Shown: in pieces, positions 52,579 through 61,174 of the stretch
Layout: each line of letters starts with the position of its first letter
How positions within the stretch are numbered: the stretch's first letter is position 1
Notes under the pieces: generated by a model
The model's database searches: none
Told to the model about the DNA's origin: nothing
What the model saw: only the letters and a program-made list of their open reading frames with translations
Program-made: the position numbers and the translations under genes
NCBI RefSeq assembly: GCF_011392115.1
Contig: NZ_JAAJBT010000001.1
Span: 62,001-126,000 of the forward strand
Length of the DNA stretch: 64,000 nt
Direction: 5' to 3'
DNA from: Flavobacterium difficile
GTDB taxonomy: Bacteria; Bacteroidota; Bacteroidia; Flavobacteriales; Flavobacteriaceae

Positions 52579-52965
52579 ATGAATGAAGTTACAAACCACG
52601 AAGAATGGAATAATCCAAAACCAAATATTCCAGTATTCAAAGTAGATCCAGTAATGGTATTAATTTTCGGAATATTAACTTGCGGATTATACTTAATTTA
52701 TTGGAACATTAAAGCAGCAGAAGTAATGAATGCTGTAACAGGAAAAGAAGTTATTTCTTCACCAGTAGCTATTTTAGCTGGATGTTGTATGCCAATTAAC
52801 TTGTATTACTACTGGGTAGCAGGTAAAGAAGCTTTGCCAAAAATTTATGAATTAACAGGTCAGCCACAAAAAGATGAATCTGTACTTTTATTGGTATTAG
52901 GATTTTTCTTCCCAATGGTATCTGCCATGATTATTCAAGGTGATATTAATAAATTATACAATTAA
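52579..52965 (+). CDS. DUF4234-like small membrane protein
   Basis: This 128-residue protein has three hydrophobic helices (about 23-45, 58-80, 100-120). The pattern MVLIFGILTCGLYLIYWNIKAAEVMN matches DUF4234 (in parts LTCGLYLIYW). Function is unknown. The next gene overlaps its 3' end by 26 bp in another frame. Confidence 0.8.
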   Translation: MNEVTNHEEWNNPKPNIPVFKVDPVMVLIFGILTCGLYLIYWNIKAAEVMNAVTGKEVISSPVAILAGCCMPINLYYYWVAGKEALPKIYELTGQPQKDESVLLLVLGFFFPMVSAMIIQGDINKLYN

Positions 52966-53401
52966 GCCTTTTATAAAAAATAGAATTTTAGGAATAATTG
53001 GTGTACTCGTTACACTGATTGTTCCTTTTTTTATTCAACAAACTAATTCTGGAAATTTAGATAACGAACAATCATTTTGTCCGTTTAAAATGCTTACTGG
53101 ATTTCCTTGTCCGGGTTGCGGAATTACAAAATCAATTGTATACTTCTATGAAGGTGATCTTTATAGGAGTATGTTACATCACTTGTTTGGACCTCTATTT
53201 GTAGTATTCTGTGTGCTGGTTTTATTGAAACTTATTGCAGAAATAATCTACAACAAACCTTTTTTTGATAAAATATTCTACAGCATGAAATTAGGCTACA
53301 TTATGGGACTAGCTTTAGGAATTTATCATCTAATCCGATTGTTTTTTTACATCAAAGACCATAATTTAGATGCTGTTTTGAAGCAATCTATTTGGCAATA
53401 A
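52940..53401 (+). CDS. DUF2752 membrane protein
   Basis: This 153-residue protein has the DUF2752 signature CPFKMLTGFPCPGCGITKS followed by transmembrane helices (about 75-100 and 115-140). The conserved cysteines may bind metal or form disulfides. The frame is read from a GTG inside the DUF4234 gene, which makes a 26-bp overlap; the exact start is uncertain because there is no ATG early in the frame. The pairing of DUF4234 with DUF2752 is common in Bacteroidetes. Confidence 0.82.
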   Translation: MILINYTIKPFIKNRILGIIGVLVTLIVPFFIQQTNSGNLDNEQSFCPFKMLTGFPCPGCGITKSIVYFYEGDLYRSMLHHLFGPLFVVFCVLVLLKLIAEIIYNKPFFDKIFYSMKLGYIMGLALGIYHLIRLFFYIKDHNLDAVLKQSIWQ

Positions 53402-53408
53402 TTAAAAA

Positions 53409-53517
53409 AGAGTCAGGTAAAAAGAGCCAAGTAAAAAGAGCCAAGTAAAAAGTAAAAAGAGCCAAGTAAAAAGTAAAAAGAGCCAAGTACAAATTACAAA
53501 GAGTCAAGTAAAAAGAG
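53409..53517. repeat. GAGCCAAG tandem repeat, locus 1
   Basis: Perfect GAGCCAAG cores start at 53424, 53438, 53459 and 53480, with variants GAGTCAGG before and GAGTCAAG after. Spacings are 14, 21 and 21 bp, so the array has a 7-bp phase: the unit is GAGCCAAGTAAAAA with extra GTAAAAA inserts. It lies between convergent genes. Confidence 0.9.
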
Positions 53518-53581
53518 AATGTCTTGAAATATGTTCAAATCGTTTTTGCTTCTCAAACTCCAAAACTTACAATCCAAATAA

Positions 53582-55387
53582 TTACCCTTTGTGCTTTCTT
53601 TCTAATTCTGCTTGAAATTCTTCCATAACTGGTTTTACAGTACTTTCAGGAATATCAGAAATTTTAATATACATCAATCCGTCTATCGCATTGTTAAACA
53701 TTGGATCAACGTTAAAAGCTACCACTCGAGCGTTTTGTTTGATGTATTTCTTAATTAATACAGGTAATCGTAACGAACCTGGTTCAATTTCATCAATAAT
53801 TTTGTCGAACTTGTTTAAGTCTGCTTCTGCTTCGTTAAAAACGAAATCTTTATCAGCATCTTTAAGTTTTACTTTGTATTCTTGCTTTGGTTTGATGTAT
53901 TGTGCCACATAAGGATCATAATAATTTGATTTCATGAATTCAATCATTAATGATTTTGAAAATTCCGAAAACTGATTACTGATACTCACACCACCAATTA
54001 AAAATTTATGTTCAGGATAATGTAATGTGGTATGTACAATTCCTTTCCAAAGTAAAAACAAAGGCATAGGTTTTTGTTGGTATTCCGAAATGATAAAAGC
54101 GCGACCCATTTCAATAGATTGGCTCATCATGTCATTTAATTCTGGTTCGAATTTGAAAAGTTCATTCAAATAAAAACCTTCTAAACCATATTTTGGAAAT
54201 ATTTTCGATCCAAATCCCATTCTGTAAGCACCGGCAATCATTTGAGCGTCTTCATCCCATAAAAACATGTGATGGTAATATTGGTCATATTTGTCTAAGT
54301 CAATGGCTTCGTTAGTTCCTTCTCCGACTTCTCTAAAGGTAATTTCTCTTAAACGACCAATTTCGTGTAAAATATTAGGGATTTTTTCAGCGGTAACTAA
54401 AAATACTCTGTAATTCTTACTTTGTAATAATTGATAATCGCCTTCTTTTAAGAAATTGATTTCTTCAATAATTTGCTCATGATTAGCAGGTTTTACAATT
54501 TGTTTGGCTGCTTTTGGACTACTAGTAAATTTTGGAAATGTTAATCGGAAGTTTTCTTCTTCTTTTTCTTCAAAAGATTTAGAAAGCATGTAAGTTTTCT
54601 TTCTTAAAAACTCTCCAAATTCAGGAATAGTTTCATGCTCATTTAATTCATTTACAGAAATAGGTTTTCCAATACGAACTTTAATTACTCGGTGTTTTTG
54701 TGTCAATAATTCACTTGGTAATTTTGCAGTTCTTAAAGTGTCATTTAATTTAGATAAACGATAAAATAATTTACTGTTTTGGGCATGAAAATATATGGGT
54801 ACAACAGGAACTTTTGCTTTTTTAATAATTTTTAAAGCACCTTCTTCCCATGGTTTGTCGACAATTAATTTTCCGTCTTTATAAGTGGAAACTTCACCTG
54901 CAGGGAAAATACCCAATGGTTTTCCATCACTTAAATGACGTAGGGTTTCTTTAATGCCAATCACACTTGATTTCGCATCTTTATGATTTTCAAACGGATT
55001 TACCGGCATAATGTACGGTTTCATCGGTTCAATTCTGTGTAATAAAAAGTTGGCAATTATTTTGAAATTAGGTTCGCGTTCTAGCATTAATTTCAATAAT
55101 AAAATTCCGTCAATTCCACCTAAAGGGTGATTTGATATGGTAATGTAAGCGCCGTCTTTTGGTAAACGTTTTAAATCTTCTTCCGGAATTTCAAATTTTA
55201 TTTGAAACTCATCTAAAATCGCATTTAAAAATTCTAAATCGCTGAAATGTTTGTTTCGGTTGTATATTTTATTTAAGGTAGAAATCTTAAGTACTTTCAT
55301 GAGTAACCACCCAGAAAAAGTTCCTAAAATTCCATATTTATCCGTATTTATTGCTTTGGCTACTTCTTTTGCAGTAACTAATCCCAT
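53582..55387 (-). CDS. OlsF-like bifunctional acyltransferase
   Basis: This 601-residue protein fuses two acyltransferases. The N-terminal half (about 60-290) is PlsC-like with ISNHPLGGIDG (the HX4D motif) and GIFPAGEVSTYKDG. The C-terminal half (about 310-600) is GNAT/OlsB-like, with LREITFREVGEGTNEAIDLD and GRAFI. This layout matches OlsF, known from Serratia and Flavobacterium johnsoniae, which makes ornithine lipids with one protein. Other aminolipids, such as glycine lipids, are possible products. It is monocistronic, facing the GAGCCAAG repeats. Confidence 0.85.
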   Translation of the reverse strand: MGLVTAKEVAKAINTDKYGILGTFSGWLLMKVLKISTLNKIYNRNKHFSDLEFLNAILDEFQIKFEIPEEDLKRLPKDGAYITISNHPLGGIDGILLLKLMLEREPNFKIIANFLLHRIEPMKPYIMPVNPFENHKDAKSSVIGIKETLRHLSDGKPLGIFPAGEVSTYKDGKLIVDKPWEEGALKIIKKAKVPVVPIYFHAQNSKLFYRLSKLNDTLRTAKLPSELLTQKHRVIKVRIGKPISVNELNEHETIPEFGEFLRKKTYMLSKSFEEKEEENFRLTFPKFTSSPKAAKQIVKPANHEQIIEEINFLKEGDYQLLQSKNYRVFLVTAEKIPNILHEIGRLREITFREVGEGTNEAIDLDKYDQYYHHMFLWDEDAQMIAGAYRMGFGSKIFPKYGLEGFYLNELFKFEPELNDMMSQSIEMGRAFIISEYQQKPMPLFLLWKGIVHTTLHYPEHKFLIGGVSISNQFSEFSKSLMIEFMKSNYYDPYVAQYIKPKQEYKVKLKDADKDFVFNEAEADLNKFDKIIDEIEPGSLRLPVLIKKYIKQNARVVAFNVDPMFNNAIDGLMYIKISDIPESTVKPVMEEFQAELERKHKG

Positions 55388-55542
55388 CTATATTGTGTTT
55401 TGAGCAAGTAACAAAGATAACAATTCTATTGAATTAAGAGTCATCAAAAATACACAATTGCTAACATTTTAAAAATTAGTAAAGTTTCCTAAAAATTTTA
55501 TAAAATACTTGTTCTATAAGCCGTTTTATTGAAAACTTTTTC

Positions 55543-55550
55543 TATTTTTG
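55543..55550 (+). promoter_or_regulatory. putative -7 element for xth
   Basis: TATTTTTG matches TAnnTTTG, 19 nt before the xth ATG. Confidence 0.5.
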
Positions 55551-55569
55551 AGAATTAGAAAAAACAAAA

Positions 55570-56331
55570 ATGAAGATTATCTCTTACAATGTAAATGGTA
55601 TTAGAGCTGCCATAACCAAAGGTTTTATTGAATGGTTACAAAGTGCCAGTCCAGATGTAATTTGTTTGCAAGAAATTAAAGCTACCGAAGATCAAATTCC
55701 AACGGAAGAAATTGCAGCTGCAGGTTATCCTTTTCAATATTATTTTTCTGCTCAAAAGAAAGGATATAGCGGTGTAGCTGTTTTATGTAAAACGGAGCCT
55801 AAAAATGTAGTTTATGGAACTGGAATAGATGCAATGGATTTTGAAGGTAGAAATTTACGTGTAGATTACGATAATTTATCTGTTATGAGTATGTATTTAC
55901 CTTCAGGAACAAATATGGAAAGATTAGGATATAAGTTTCAATATATGGACGATATTCAACAATATATTGTAAATTTAAGGAATGAAATTCCACATTTAGT
56001 CGTTTGTGGCGATTATAACATTTGTCATGAAGCGATTGACATTCATAATCCTAAAGGAAATGAAAAAACATCAGGTTTTTTACCTGAAGAACGTGCTTGG
56101 TTAGATGGTTTTATGAAAACAGGAATGATTGACACTTTTCGTCATTTGAACAAAGAACCCCATCATTACAGTTGGTGGAGCTATAGAGCCAACGCCAGAA
56201 ATAATAATAAGGGTTGGAGAATCGATTATTGTTTAGCGGCCGAACCGTTAAAAGATAAAATAAAAAGAGCTTTAATTTTACCAGAAGCGAAACATTCAGA
56301 CCATTGTCCGGTTTTGGTTGAAATTGAATAA
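55570..56331 (+). CDS. xth: exodeoxyribonuclease III
   Basis: Xth cleaves DNA at abasic sites and has 3'-5' exonuclease activity in base excision repair. The 253-residue protein has the standard motifs: ISYNVNGIRAA, CLQEIKA with the metal-binding Glu, SGVAVLCK-like YSGVAVLCK, VCGDYNICH, WWSYRANAR and the C-terminal KHSDHCPV with catalytic His. The GAGCCAAG repeat array follows the stop codon. Confidence 0.95.
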   Translation: MKIISYNVNGIRAAITKGFIEWLQSASPDVICLQEIKATEDQIPTEEIAAAGYPFQYYFSAQKKGYSGVAVLCKTEPKNVVYGTGIDAMDFEGRNLRVDYDNLSVMSMYLPSGTNMERLGYKFQYMDDIQQYIVNLRNEIPHLVVCGDYNICHEAIDIHNPKGNEKTSGFLPEERAWLDGFMKTGMIDTFRHLNKEPHHYSWWSYRANARNNNKGWRIDYCLAAEPLKDKIKRALILPEAKHSDHCPVLVEIE

Positions 56332-56340
56332 TGTGAGAGC

Positions 56341-56478
56341 AAGGTAAAAGTACAAAGTATAAAGAGCCAAGTATAAAGAGCCAAGTTTAAAGAGCCAAGT
56401 ATAAAGAGCCAAGTATAAAGAGCCAAGTAAAAGAGCCAAGTAAAAAGAGCCAAGTACAAAGTATAAAGATTCAGGTGT
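56341..56478. repeat. GAGCCAAG tandem repeat, locus 2
   Basis: Seven GAGCCAAG cores start at 56364, 56378, 56392, 56406, 56420, 56433 and 56447, a 14-bp period with one 13-bp step; a degenerate GATTCAGG copy follows. Linkers vary (TATAAA, TTTAAA, TAAAA). It shares its core with locus 1 nearly 3 kb away. Confidence 0.9.
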
Positions 56479-56619
56479 AAGTTTGAGTCATACAACCAGT
56501 TATTAAAAATAAACGTCTAAAATAGAGGAATGATTCTAGCGGAATCAAACATTTATAAATAAAAAGAATTATTCACAAACCAGATTCCAGCGGAATCATA
56601 TATTTACAATATTTATAAC

Positions 56620-57585
56620 ATGATAAGAAGAGTAGCCCTAGCCGTATTGGTATTAACCGTGAGTACTTCATGTGTTTCTAAAAAAATCTATCAAGATTTA
56701 GAAAACAAGTTTGCCGAACTAAAAAAAGAGCGTAACACATTAGCGGATGAAAATGATGGTTTAAAAACAGAAAATGGAACGTTAAAAACGGATTTAGAAA
56801 AGTATAAATCCGAAGCCGAAAAATTAAAAGCGGAACGTGATAAACTAGCTGCCGATTATGCTGCAACAAAAAAGAGTTTAGACAATTTAAAATCGTCTTA
56901 CGCGGCACTTGAAAAAGATAGTAATGAAGCGTTGGATGCGAATATTAAAAAAAATCGTGAATTGTTAGCAGAATTAGAAGCCAAACAAAAAGCGATGAAT
57001 GCTGAGCAAGATAAACTAAACAAATTGAAAGCTGATTTGTTAAAATCATCAACTCGATTAGCAGAATTAGAAAAAATTATGGCCGACAAAGAAGCGGCTA
57101 TGAAAAAATTAAAAGAAACCTTGTCTAAATCGTTAAAAGCGTTTGAAGGAAAAGGATTAACCGTAACAGAAAAAGATGGAAAAGTTTATGTTTCTATGGA
57201 AAATAAATTACTTTTCGAATCTGGAAGTTATACAGTTGGAAGTGAAGGTAAAAAAGCAGTTGATTTAGTTGGTAAAGTTTTAGGGGACAATCCAGATTTA
57301 TCTGTTTTAATTGAAGGGCATACCGATAACGATAAAATTACAGGTACTTTAGCAGGTGGAATAGAAAGCAATTGGGATTTGTCAACAAAACGTGCGACTT
57401 CAATTGTAAACATTTTAACGGCTAATCCAAAAGTAAATAAAGCGAATTTAACTGCTGCAGGAAGAAGTGAATTTGCACCCTTATTAAGCAACGATTCTGC
57501 TGAAGGAAAAGCAAAAAATCGTAGAATTGAAATTATTTTAACACCAAAATTAGACGAATTGTCTAAATTGTTAAATGAAATGTAA
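56620..57585 (+). CDS. OmpA-family lipoprotein with coiled coil
   Basis: The 321-residue lipoprotein (lipobox in TVSTSCVSKK, Cys18) has a long coiled coil (about 25-180) and a C-terminal OmpA-like peptidoglycan-binding domain (about 190-310; LIEGHTDND and KNRRIEIIL with the diaminopimelate-binding Asp/Arg). It should tether the outer membrane to the wall. The window upstream holds the GAGCCAAG repeats. A terminator follows. Confidence 0.92.
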   Translation: MIRRVALAVLVLTVSTSCVSKKIYQDLENKFAELKKERNTLADENDGLKTENGTLKTDLEKYKSEAEKLKAERDKLAADYAATKKSLDNLKSSYAALEKDSNEALDANIKKNRELLAELEAKQKAMNAEQDKLNKLKADLLKSSTRLAELEKIMADKEAAMKKLKETLSKSLKAFEGKGLTVTEKDGKVYVSMENKLLFESGSYTVGSEGKKAVDLVGKVLGDNPDLSVLIEGHTDNDKITGTLAGGIESNWDLSTKRATSIVNILTANPKVNKANLTAAGRSEFAPLLSNDSAEGKAKNRRIEIILTPKLDELSKLLNEM

Positions 57586-57605
57586 TTTTCTAATTAATAT
57601 AATTT

Positions 57606-57639
57606 AAACCTAACAATTTTCAAGTTGTTAGGTTTTTTT
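57606..57639 (+). terminator. terminator after OmpA-family gene
   Basis: AAACCTAACAA pairs with TTGTTAGGTTT around an 8-nt loop, followed by a T-run. It ends 14 bp before the next ATG. Confidence 0.85.
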
Positions 57640-57652
57640 AAATCAAACCATC

Positions 57653-58108
57653 ATGAACGCACTTCACAATCATCTTCTGCAGTTAGAAAAACATCTTCCT
57701 AATTTAGACAAAACCAATACTAACGTTTCCAAAAGCACTATTGGCTGGCAAATAGACCATTGTTTAATGGTGATAAATGGCGTGATTAAACAATTAGAAA
57801 TTTCAAACCCATCTGAATTTCAATCCAAATTTAATTTTCTAAAGTTTTTAATTCTTACGTTTAAAAAAATTCCTAGAGGAAAAGCAAGAGCTCCAAAAAT
57901 TGTAACGCCCATTGAAGTGGCCACTTCAGAAGAATTGAAATTAAAAATCGATTTAGCAATAAATAATGTTTCAAAACTTCCCACTTTTTCTGATAAATTA
58001 TTTTTCAAACATCCTTATTTTGGTGATTTAAGTAAAAAACAAACGGAAAAATTCTTATGCATTCATACGAAACATCATTTAAAAATTATTGAAGATATCT
58101 TGAAATAA
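57653..58108 (+). CDS. DinB/DUF1569-like protein
   Basis: This 151-residue helical protein has the DinB-like metal-site pattern: IDHCLMVI near the first helix and a late HTKHHLKII (H-x2-HH). The family (DUF1569) is a four-helix bundle that binds a divalent metal; some DinB relatives are thiol transferases. Function here is unknown. A terminator separates it from the OmpA gene. Confidence 0.8.
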   Translation: MNALHNHLLQLEKHLPNLDKTNTNVSKSTIGWQIDHCLMVINGVIKQLEISNPSEFQSKFNFLKFLILTFKKIPRGKARAPKIVTPIEVATSEELKLKIDLAINNVSKLPTFSDKLFFKHPYFGDLSKKQTEKFLCIHTKHHLKIIEDILK

Positions 58109-58185
58109 ATAAAATCTATTCAACTACAATCCTTCTTTTTACTAAACTTCGTAACTTCGCCATTCAAAAAAAATAGTTCACTATA

Positions 58186-59223
58186 ATGAAATTCACAACC
58201 CTTCCAAATACTCATTTAAAAGTTAGTAAAGTCTGTTTAGGAACCATGACCTTCGGTAATCAAAATACTGAGGCTGAAGCACATTTTCAATTAGATTATG
58301 CAGTAGAACGTGGTATTAATTTTATTGATACGGCAGAAATGTATCCTATTGGTGGGAACGAACACATTTTTGGAAGTACAGAACGTTATATCGGAACTTG
58401 GTTAGCCAAAAACAAACACAAACGTGACGATTTAGTAGTAGCTACAAAAATTGCAGGACCCAATAGAGGTATGACATACATTCGTCAACCACTTGATTTC
58501 TCTAAGAAAAGTATTACGGAAGCTGTCGAATTAAGTTTGAAAAACCTCCAAACGGATTATATCGATTTGTATCAAACGCATTGGCCAGAACGAGTGATGA
58601 ACATGTTTCAAAAAAGAGGTTTAGAGAAAATTGATACGAATTGGAAAGAAAATATTTTCGAAGTATTAACCATTTTTGATGGATTAATTAAAGAAGGGAA
58701 AATCAAACATATTGGTGTTTCTAACGAAAATCCTTGGGGCGTAATGAAATTTTTAAATGAAAGTGAGAAGCATAATTTGCCTAGAATTGCAACGATTCAA
58801 AATCCATTTTCGTTATTAAACAGGCTATATGAAGTGGGTTTATCAGAAATTGGAATGCGAGAAAATGTAGGTTTATTGGCCTATTCGCCATTAGGTTTCG
58901 GATTTTTATCTGGGAAATACTTAAACGGAATGCCTGAAAATTCCCGAATGAAAATGTTTCCGAATTTTGTACGATACACGAATGAAAACTGCTACAAAGC
59001 CACAAAATTATATCAAGATTTAGCGCATAGTTTAGGTTTAACCCTAACCGAAATGGCAATTGCCTTTGTCAACCACCAAGAGTTTGTTTCTTCCACGATA
59101 ATTGGCGCCACAACTATCGACCAATTAGAAGAAAATATCAATGCATTTGATGTGATGTTAACTGATGCGGTTTTAGAAGAAATTAATAAAATTCAGGAAT
59201 TAATTCCTAATCCTGCACCATAA
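58186..59223 (+). CDS. aldo/keto reductase (Tas-like)
   Basis: This 345-residue NADPH-dependent oxidoreductase has the AKR motifs: CLGTMTFG, FIDTAEMYPIGG with the catalytic Asp/Tyr, VVATKIAG with Lys, and YQTHWPER with His. IIGATTIDQLEENI near the end is the cofactor loop. Length and the Tas-like start fit the AKR12/Tas group. The substrate is unknown. It converges on the sugar dehydrogenase gene with stops 2 bp apart. Confidence 0.93.
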   Translation: MKFTTLPNTHLKVSKVCLGTMTFGNQNTEAEAHFQLDYAVERGINFIDTAEMYPIGGNEHIFGSTERYIGTWLAKNKHKRDDLVVATKIAGPNRGMTYIRQPLDFSKKSITEAVELSLKNLQTDYIDLYQTHWPERVMNMFQKRGLEKIDTNWKENIFEVLTIFDGLIKEGKIKHIGVSNENPWGVMKFLNESEKHNLPRIATIQNPFSLLNRLYEVGLSEIGMRENVGLLAYSPLGFGFLSGKYLNGMPENSRMKMFPNFVRYTNENCYKATKLYQDLAHSLGLTLTEMAIAFVNHQEFVSSTIIGATTIDQLEENINAFDVMLTDAVLEEINKIQELIPNPAP

Positions 59224-59225
59224 AC

Positions 59226-60605
59226 TTATTCGACTACTAATTTATATTGCGAATATTCATTACTTTCATTTTGTATTGTAACGAAGTATAAGCCTTTGGA
59301 AAGTGGACTAATATCAATTTTATTTTGAATAATTTTTTCGGTTTCTTGTTGTAAAACTAATTTTCCATTGACATCGTAAATTTCAACTTTTGTGGGATAA
59401 TTCGATTGTGATGTATCTATAAAAAGTATGTTTTTTGCTGGATTTGGGTAAATCGTAAACAAATTTTTATCGAAACTTTCATGGCTTAATGATGTGTCAA
59501 CTATTTTGTAAATGGTTCCACTGGTGATATCTGAAATGTATAATTCTCCTGTAACATCTTCTCCAAAACTCGCGAAATTTCCAGGAAACGTTGCGCTATA
59601 TGTTGTGGTTCCTGTTGAGGTTGTAATTCCAATTTTACCCAAACAATAATCGGAAAACAAATATTTTCCTACTAAATTGGGATAGGTTGTACCTCGATAT
59701 ACATAACCACCTGTTATAGAACAAGCTCCGGTAGTATGATTCACAGCCACTAATGGAGCAGTAGTGCCAGTAATCGTAGCGCAATTTCCAGCGTTATTGT
59801 ATACTGAATTGGCTTCAAAACAACGCCAACCATAATTTACATTCGCCAAAGTTGGTGCTACTTTATTCACTTCTTCAAATGCACTTTGGCCTACATCGGC
59901 AATCCATAAATCGCCAGTCAATTTATCGAATGTAAATTTCCATGGATTTCTTAGTCCAATTGCCCAGATTTCATCATTGCCTGCTATACCAACATAAGGA
60001 TTGGTTGGTGGATTCGTATAAAATGGCGCAACGGTTGAATTGACATCAATTCGTAACATTTTTCCTAAATTTTCATTGATATTTTGGGCTCTATTTCCGG
60101 GGTCGCCGCCACTACCGCCGTCGCCCATGCCGATATATAAGTATCCGTCTGGTCCAAATTTTAAACTTCCACCATTATGATTGTCGAAGGGTTGGTTTAC
60201 GGTAAGTAAAATGGTACCTGTTGTATTGGCAACATTCGGATTTGCAGACACGGAATATCTTGCAATTACAGTATTTCCAGCTGTATTGGTATAATTCACA
60301 AAGAAAAAACCATTTGTAGCATAATTTGGATGAAAGGCCAATCCTAATAAGCCTCGCTCAAAGGCATTTGTACTAATTAAAGAAGAAATATTTAAAAAAG
60401 GAGTAGCGTTTACCGATCCATTTGAATTTAGAATTTTAATTCTACCCGTTTGTTCAACCACAAATAAACGGGAATCTCCAGCGTGTGTAATTTCAACTGG
60501 TGAAGTGAAACCTGTACTAAAAGATTGAAGACTTAAGGTTTGAGCAAAAGTCAAATTGAAAAGAAAAAGCAAGATAATTGAAATAGTTGTTTTCATAACT
60601 GACAT
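59226..60605 (-). CDS. type IX-secreted PQQ-type glucose/sorbosone dehydrogenase
   Basis: The 459-residue protein has a signal peptide and a GSDH-type beta-propeller (about 25-370; FVVEQTGRIKI, GLLGLAFHPNY, GDGGSGGDPGNRAQN). It ends with a type A type IX sorting domain (about 385-459; YPNPAKNILFID, YDVNGKLVLQQ, LSKGLYFV). It should be exported to the surface via the Por/Spr system. The propeller matches PQQ-dependent soluble glucose dehydrogenases; whether PQQ is bound is not shown. The ATG at 60596 is an equally good start. Confidence 0.92.
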   Translation of the reverse strand: MSVMKTTISIILLFLFNLTFAQTLSLQSFSTGFTSPVEITHAGDSRLFVVEQTGRIKILNSNGSVNATPFLNISSLISTNAFERGLLGLAFHPNYATNGFFFVNYTNTAGNTVIARYSVSANPNVANTTGTILLTVNQPFDNHNGGSLKFGPDGYLYIGMGDGGSGGDPGNRAQNINENLGKMLRIDVNSTVAPFYTNPPTNPYVGIAGNDEIWAIGLRNPWKFTFDKLTGDLWIADVGQSAFEEVNKVAPTLANVNYGWRCFEANSVYNNAGNCATITGTTAPLVAVNHTTGACSITGGYVYRGTTYPNLVGKYLFSDYCLGKIGITTSTGTTTYSATFPGNFASFGEDVTGELYISDITSGTIYKIVDTSLSHESFDKNLFTIYPNPAKNILFIDTSQSNYPTKVEIYDVNGKLVLQQETEKIIQNKIDISPLSKGLYFVTIQNESNEYSQYKLVVE

Positions 60606-60696
60606 AGTTTTTAGTTTTAGTAAAAATAATCAAAAATTCCAACAACTTGTTATGTAATTATTTTAAAATCATATAGTTATGTTTTTTTTGATGAGT

Positions 60697-61086
60697 TTAT
60701 AAATTTAATTTTATATGAATAGCTTGAAGCGACTCGTTACCAACCACACGGGCTTTGTGTCCGTGGATTTTAGCATCAAATTCTATGTTTTCAGGTAAAT
60801 TATCTTTCGCAATGAAGCAATCTCCAATATTGAATATTTTATACTCGCCGTTTTGCAATTCAATTTTTAAACTTCCTTTTTGGATGATAATAAAAGTAGC
60901 ATCACCAGCTAAATGAAAATCAGTGGCATAACCAACTTCACTTTTTCGTATTCTGAAGTTTTTCGAACCAATTTGTTCGGTTAAAAATAAACCGCCGCGT
61001 TGTTGTGCCGAAAAGTCTATATTTTCAAAAACAGAAATCCCATTTTCGTTAGTGGTTATGGTTGGAATAATAAAAGGCTGGTTCAT
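60697..61086 (-). CDS. cupin-domain protein
   Basis: This 129-residue protein is a single cupin barrel: FLTEQIGSKNFRIRKSEVGY, DFHLAGDATFIIIQKGSLKI and FNIGDCFIAKDNLPENIEF. The usual metal-binding histidines are mostly missing (one His in DFHLAG), so it may bind a ligand without metal. The frame is open for 13 more codons upstream, but MNQPFIIP is a natural start 15 nt after a -7 element. Confidence 0.8.
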   Translation of the reverse strand: MNQPFIIPTITTNENGISVFENIDFSAQQRGGLFLTEQIGSKNFRIRKSEVGYATDFHLAGDATFIIIQKGSLKIELQNGEYKIFNIGDCFIAKDNLPENIEFDAKIHGHKARVVGNESLQAIHIKLNL

Positions 61087-61101
61087 AGATTTAGTTTTAT
61101 T

Positions 61102-61109
61102 CAAAAGTA
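61102..61109 (-). promoter_or_regulatory. putative -7 element for the cupin gene
   Basis: The minus strand reads TACTTTTG 15 nt upstream of the ATG at 61086. It directly adjoins the terminator of the preceding minus-strand operon. Confidence 0.45.
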
Positions 61110-61111
61110 AT

Positions 61112-61146
61112 AAAAAACCCAACAAGTAGTAAAACTTATTGGGTTT
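61112..61146 (-). terminator. terminator after the MuiA-like gene
   Basis: On the minus strand AAACCCAATAAGT pairs with ACTTGTTGGGTTT (one wobble), followed by T-rich sequence. It ends just before the cupin promoter. Confidence 0.85.
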
Positions 61147-61174
61147 AAAGAAACATGCATAACAATTGACTTAA

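Noticed and set aside
53409..53517. The GAGCCAAG array considered as a CRISPR.
   Set aside because: Units are 14 bp, there are no unique spacers of 25-40 bp, and no cas genes are in the window.
56226..56495. 89-codon minus-strand frame over the GAGCCAAG array (repeated Leu/Tyr/Trp/Phe-rich residues).
   Set aside because: The open frame arises from the periodic repeat and overlaps the end of xth; residues look like repeated LYTWLF words rather than a protein domain.
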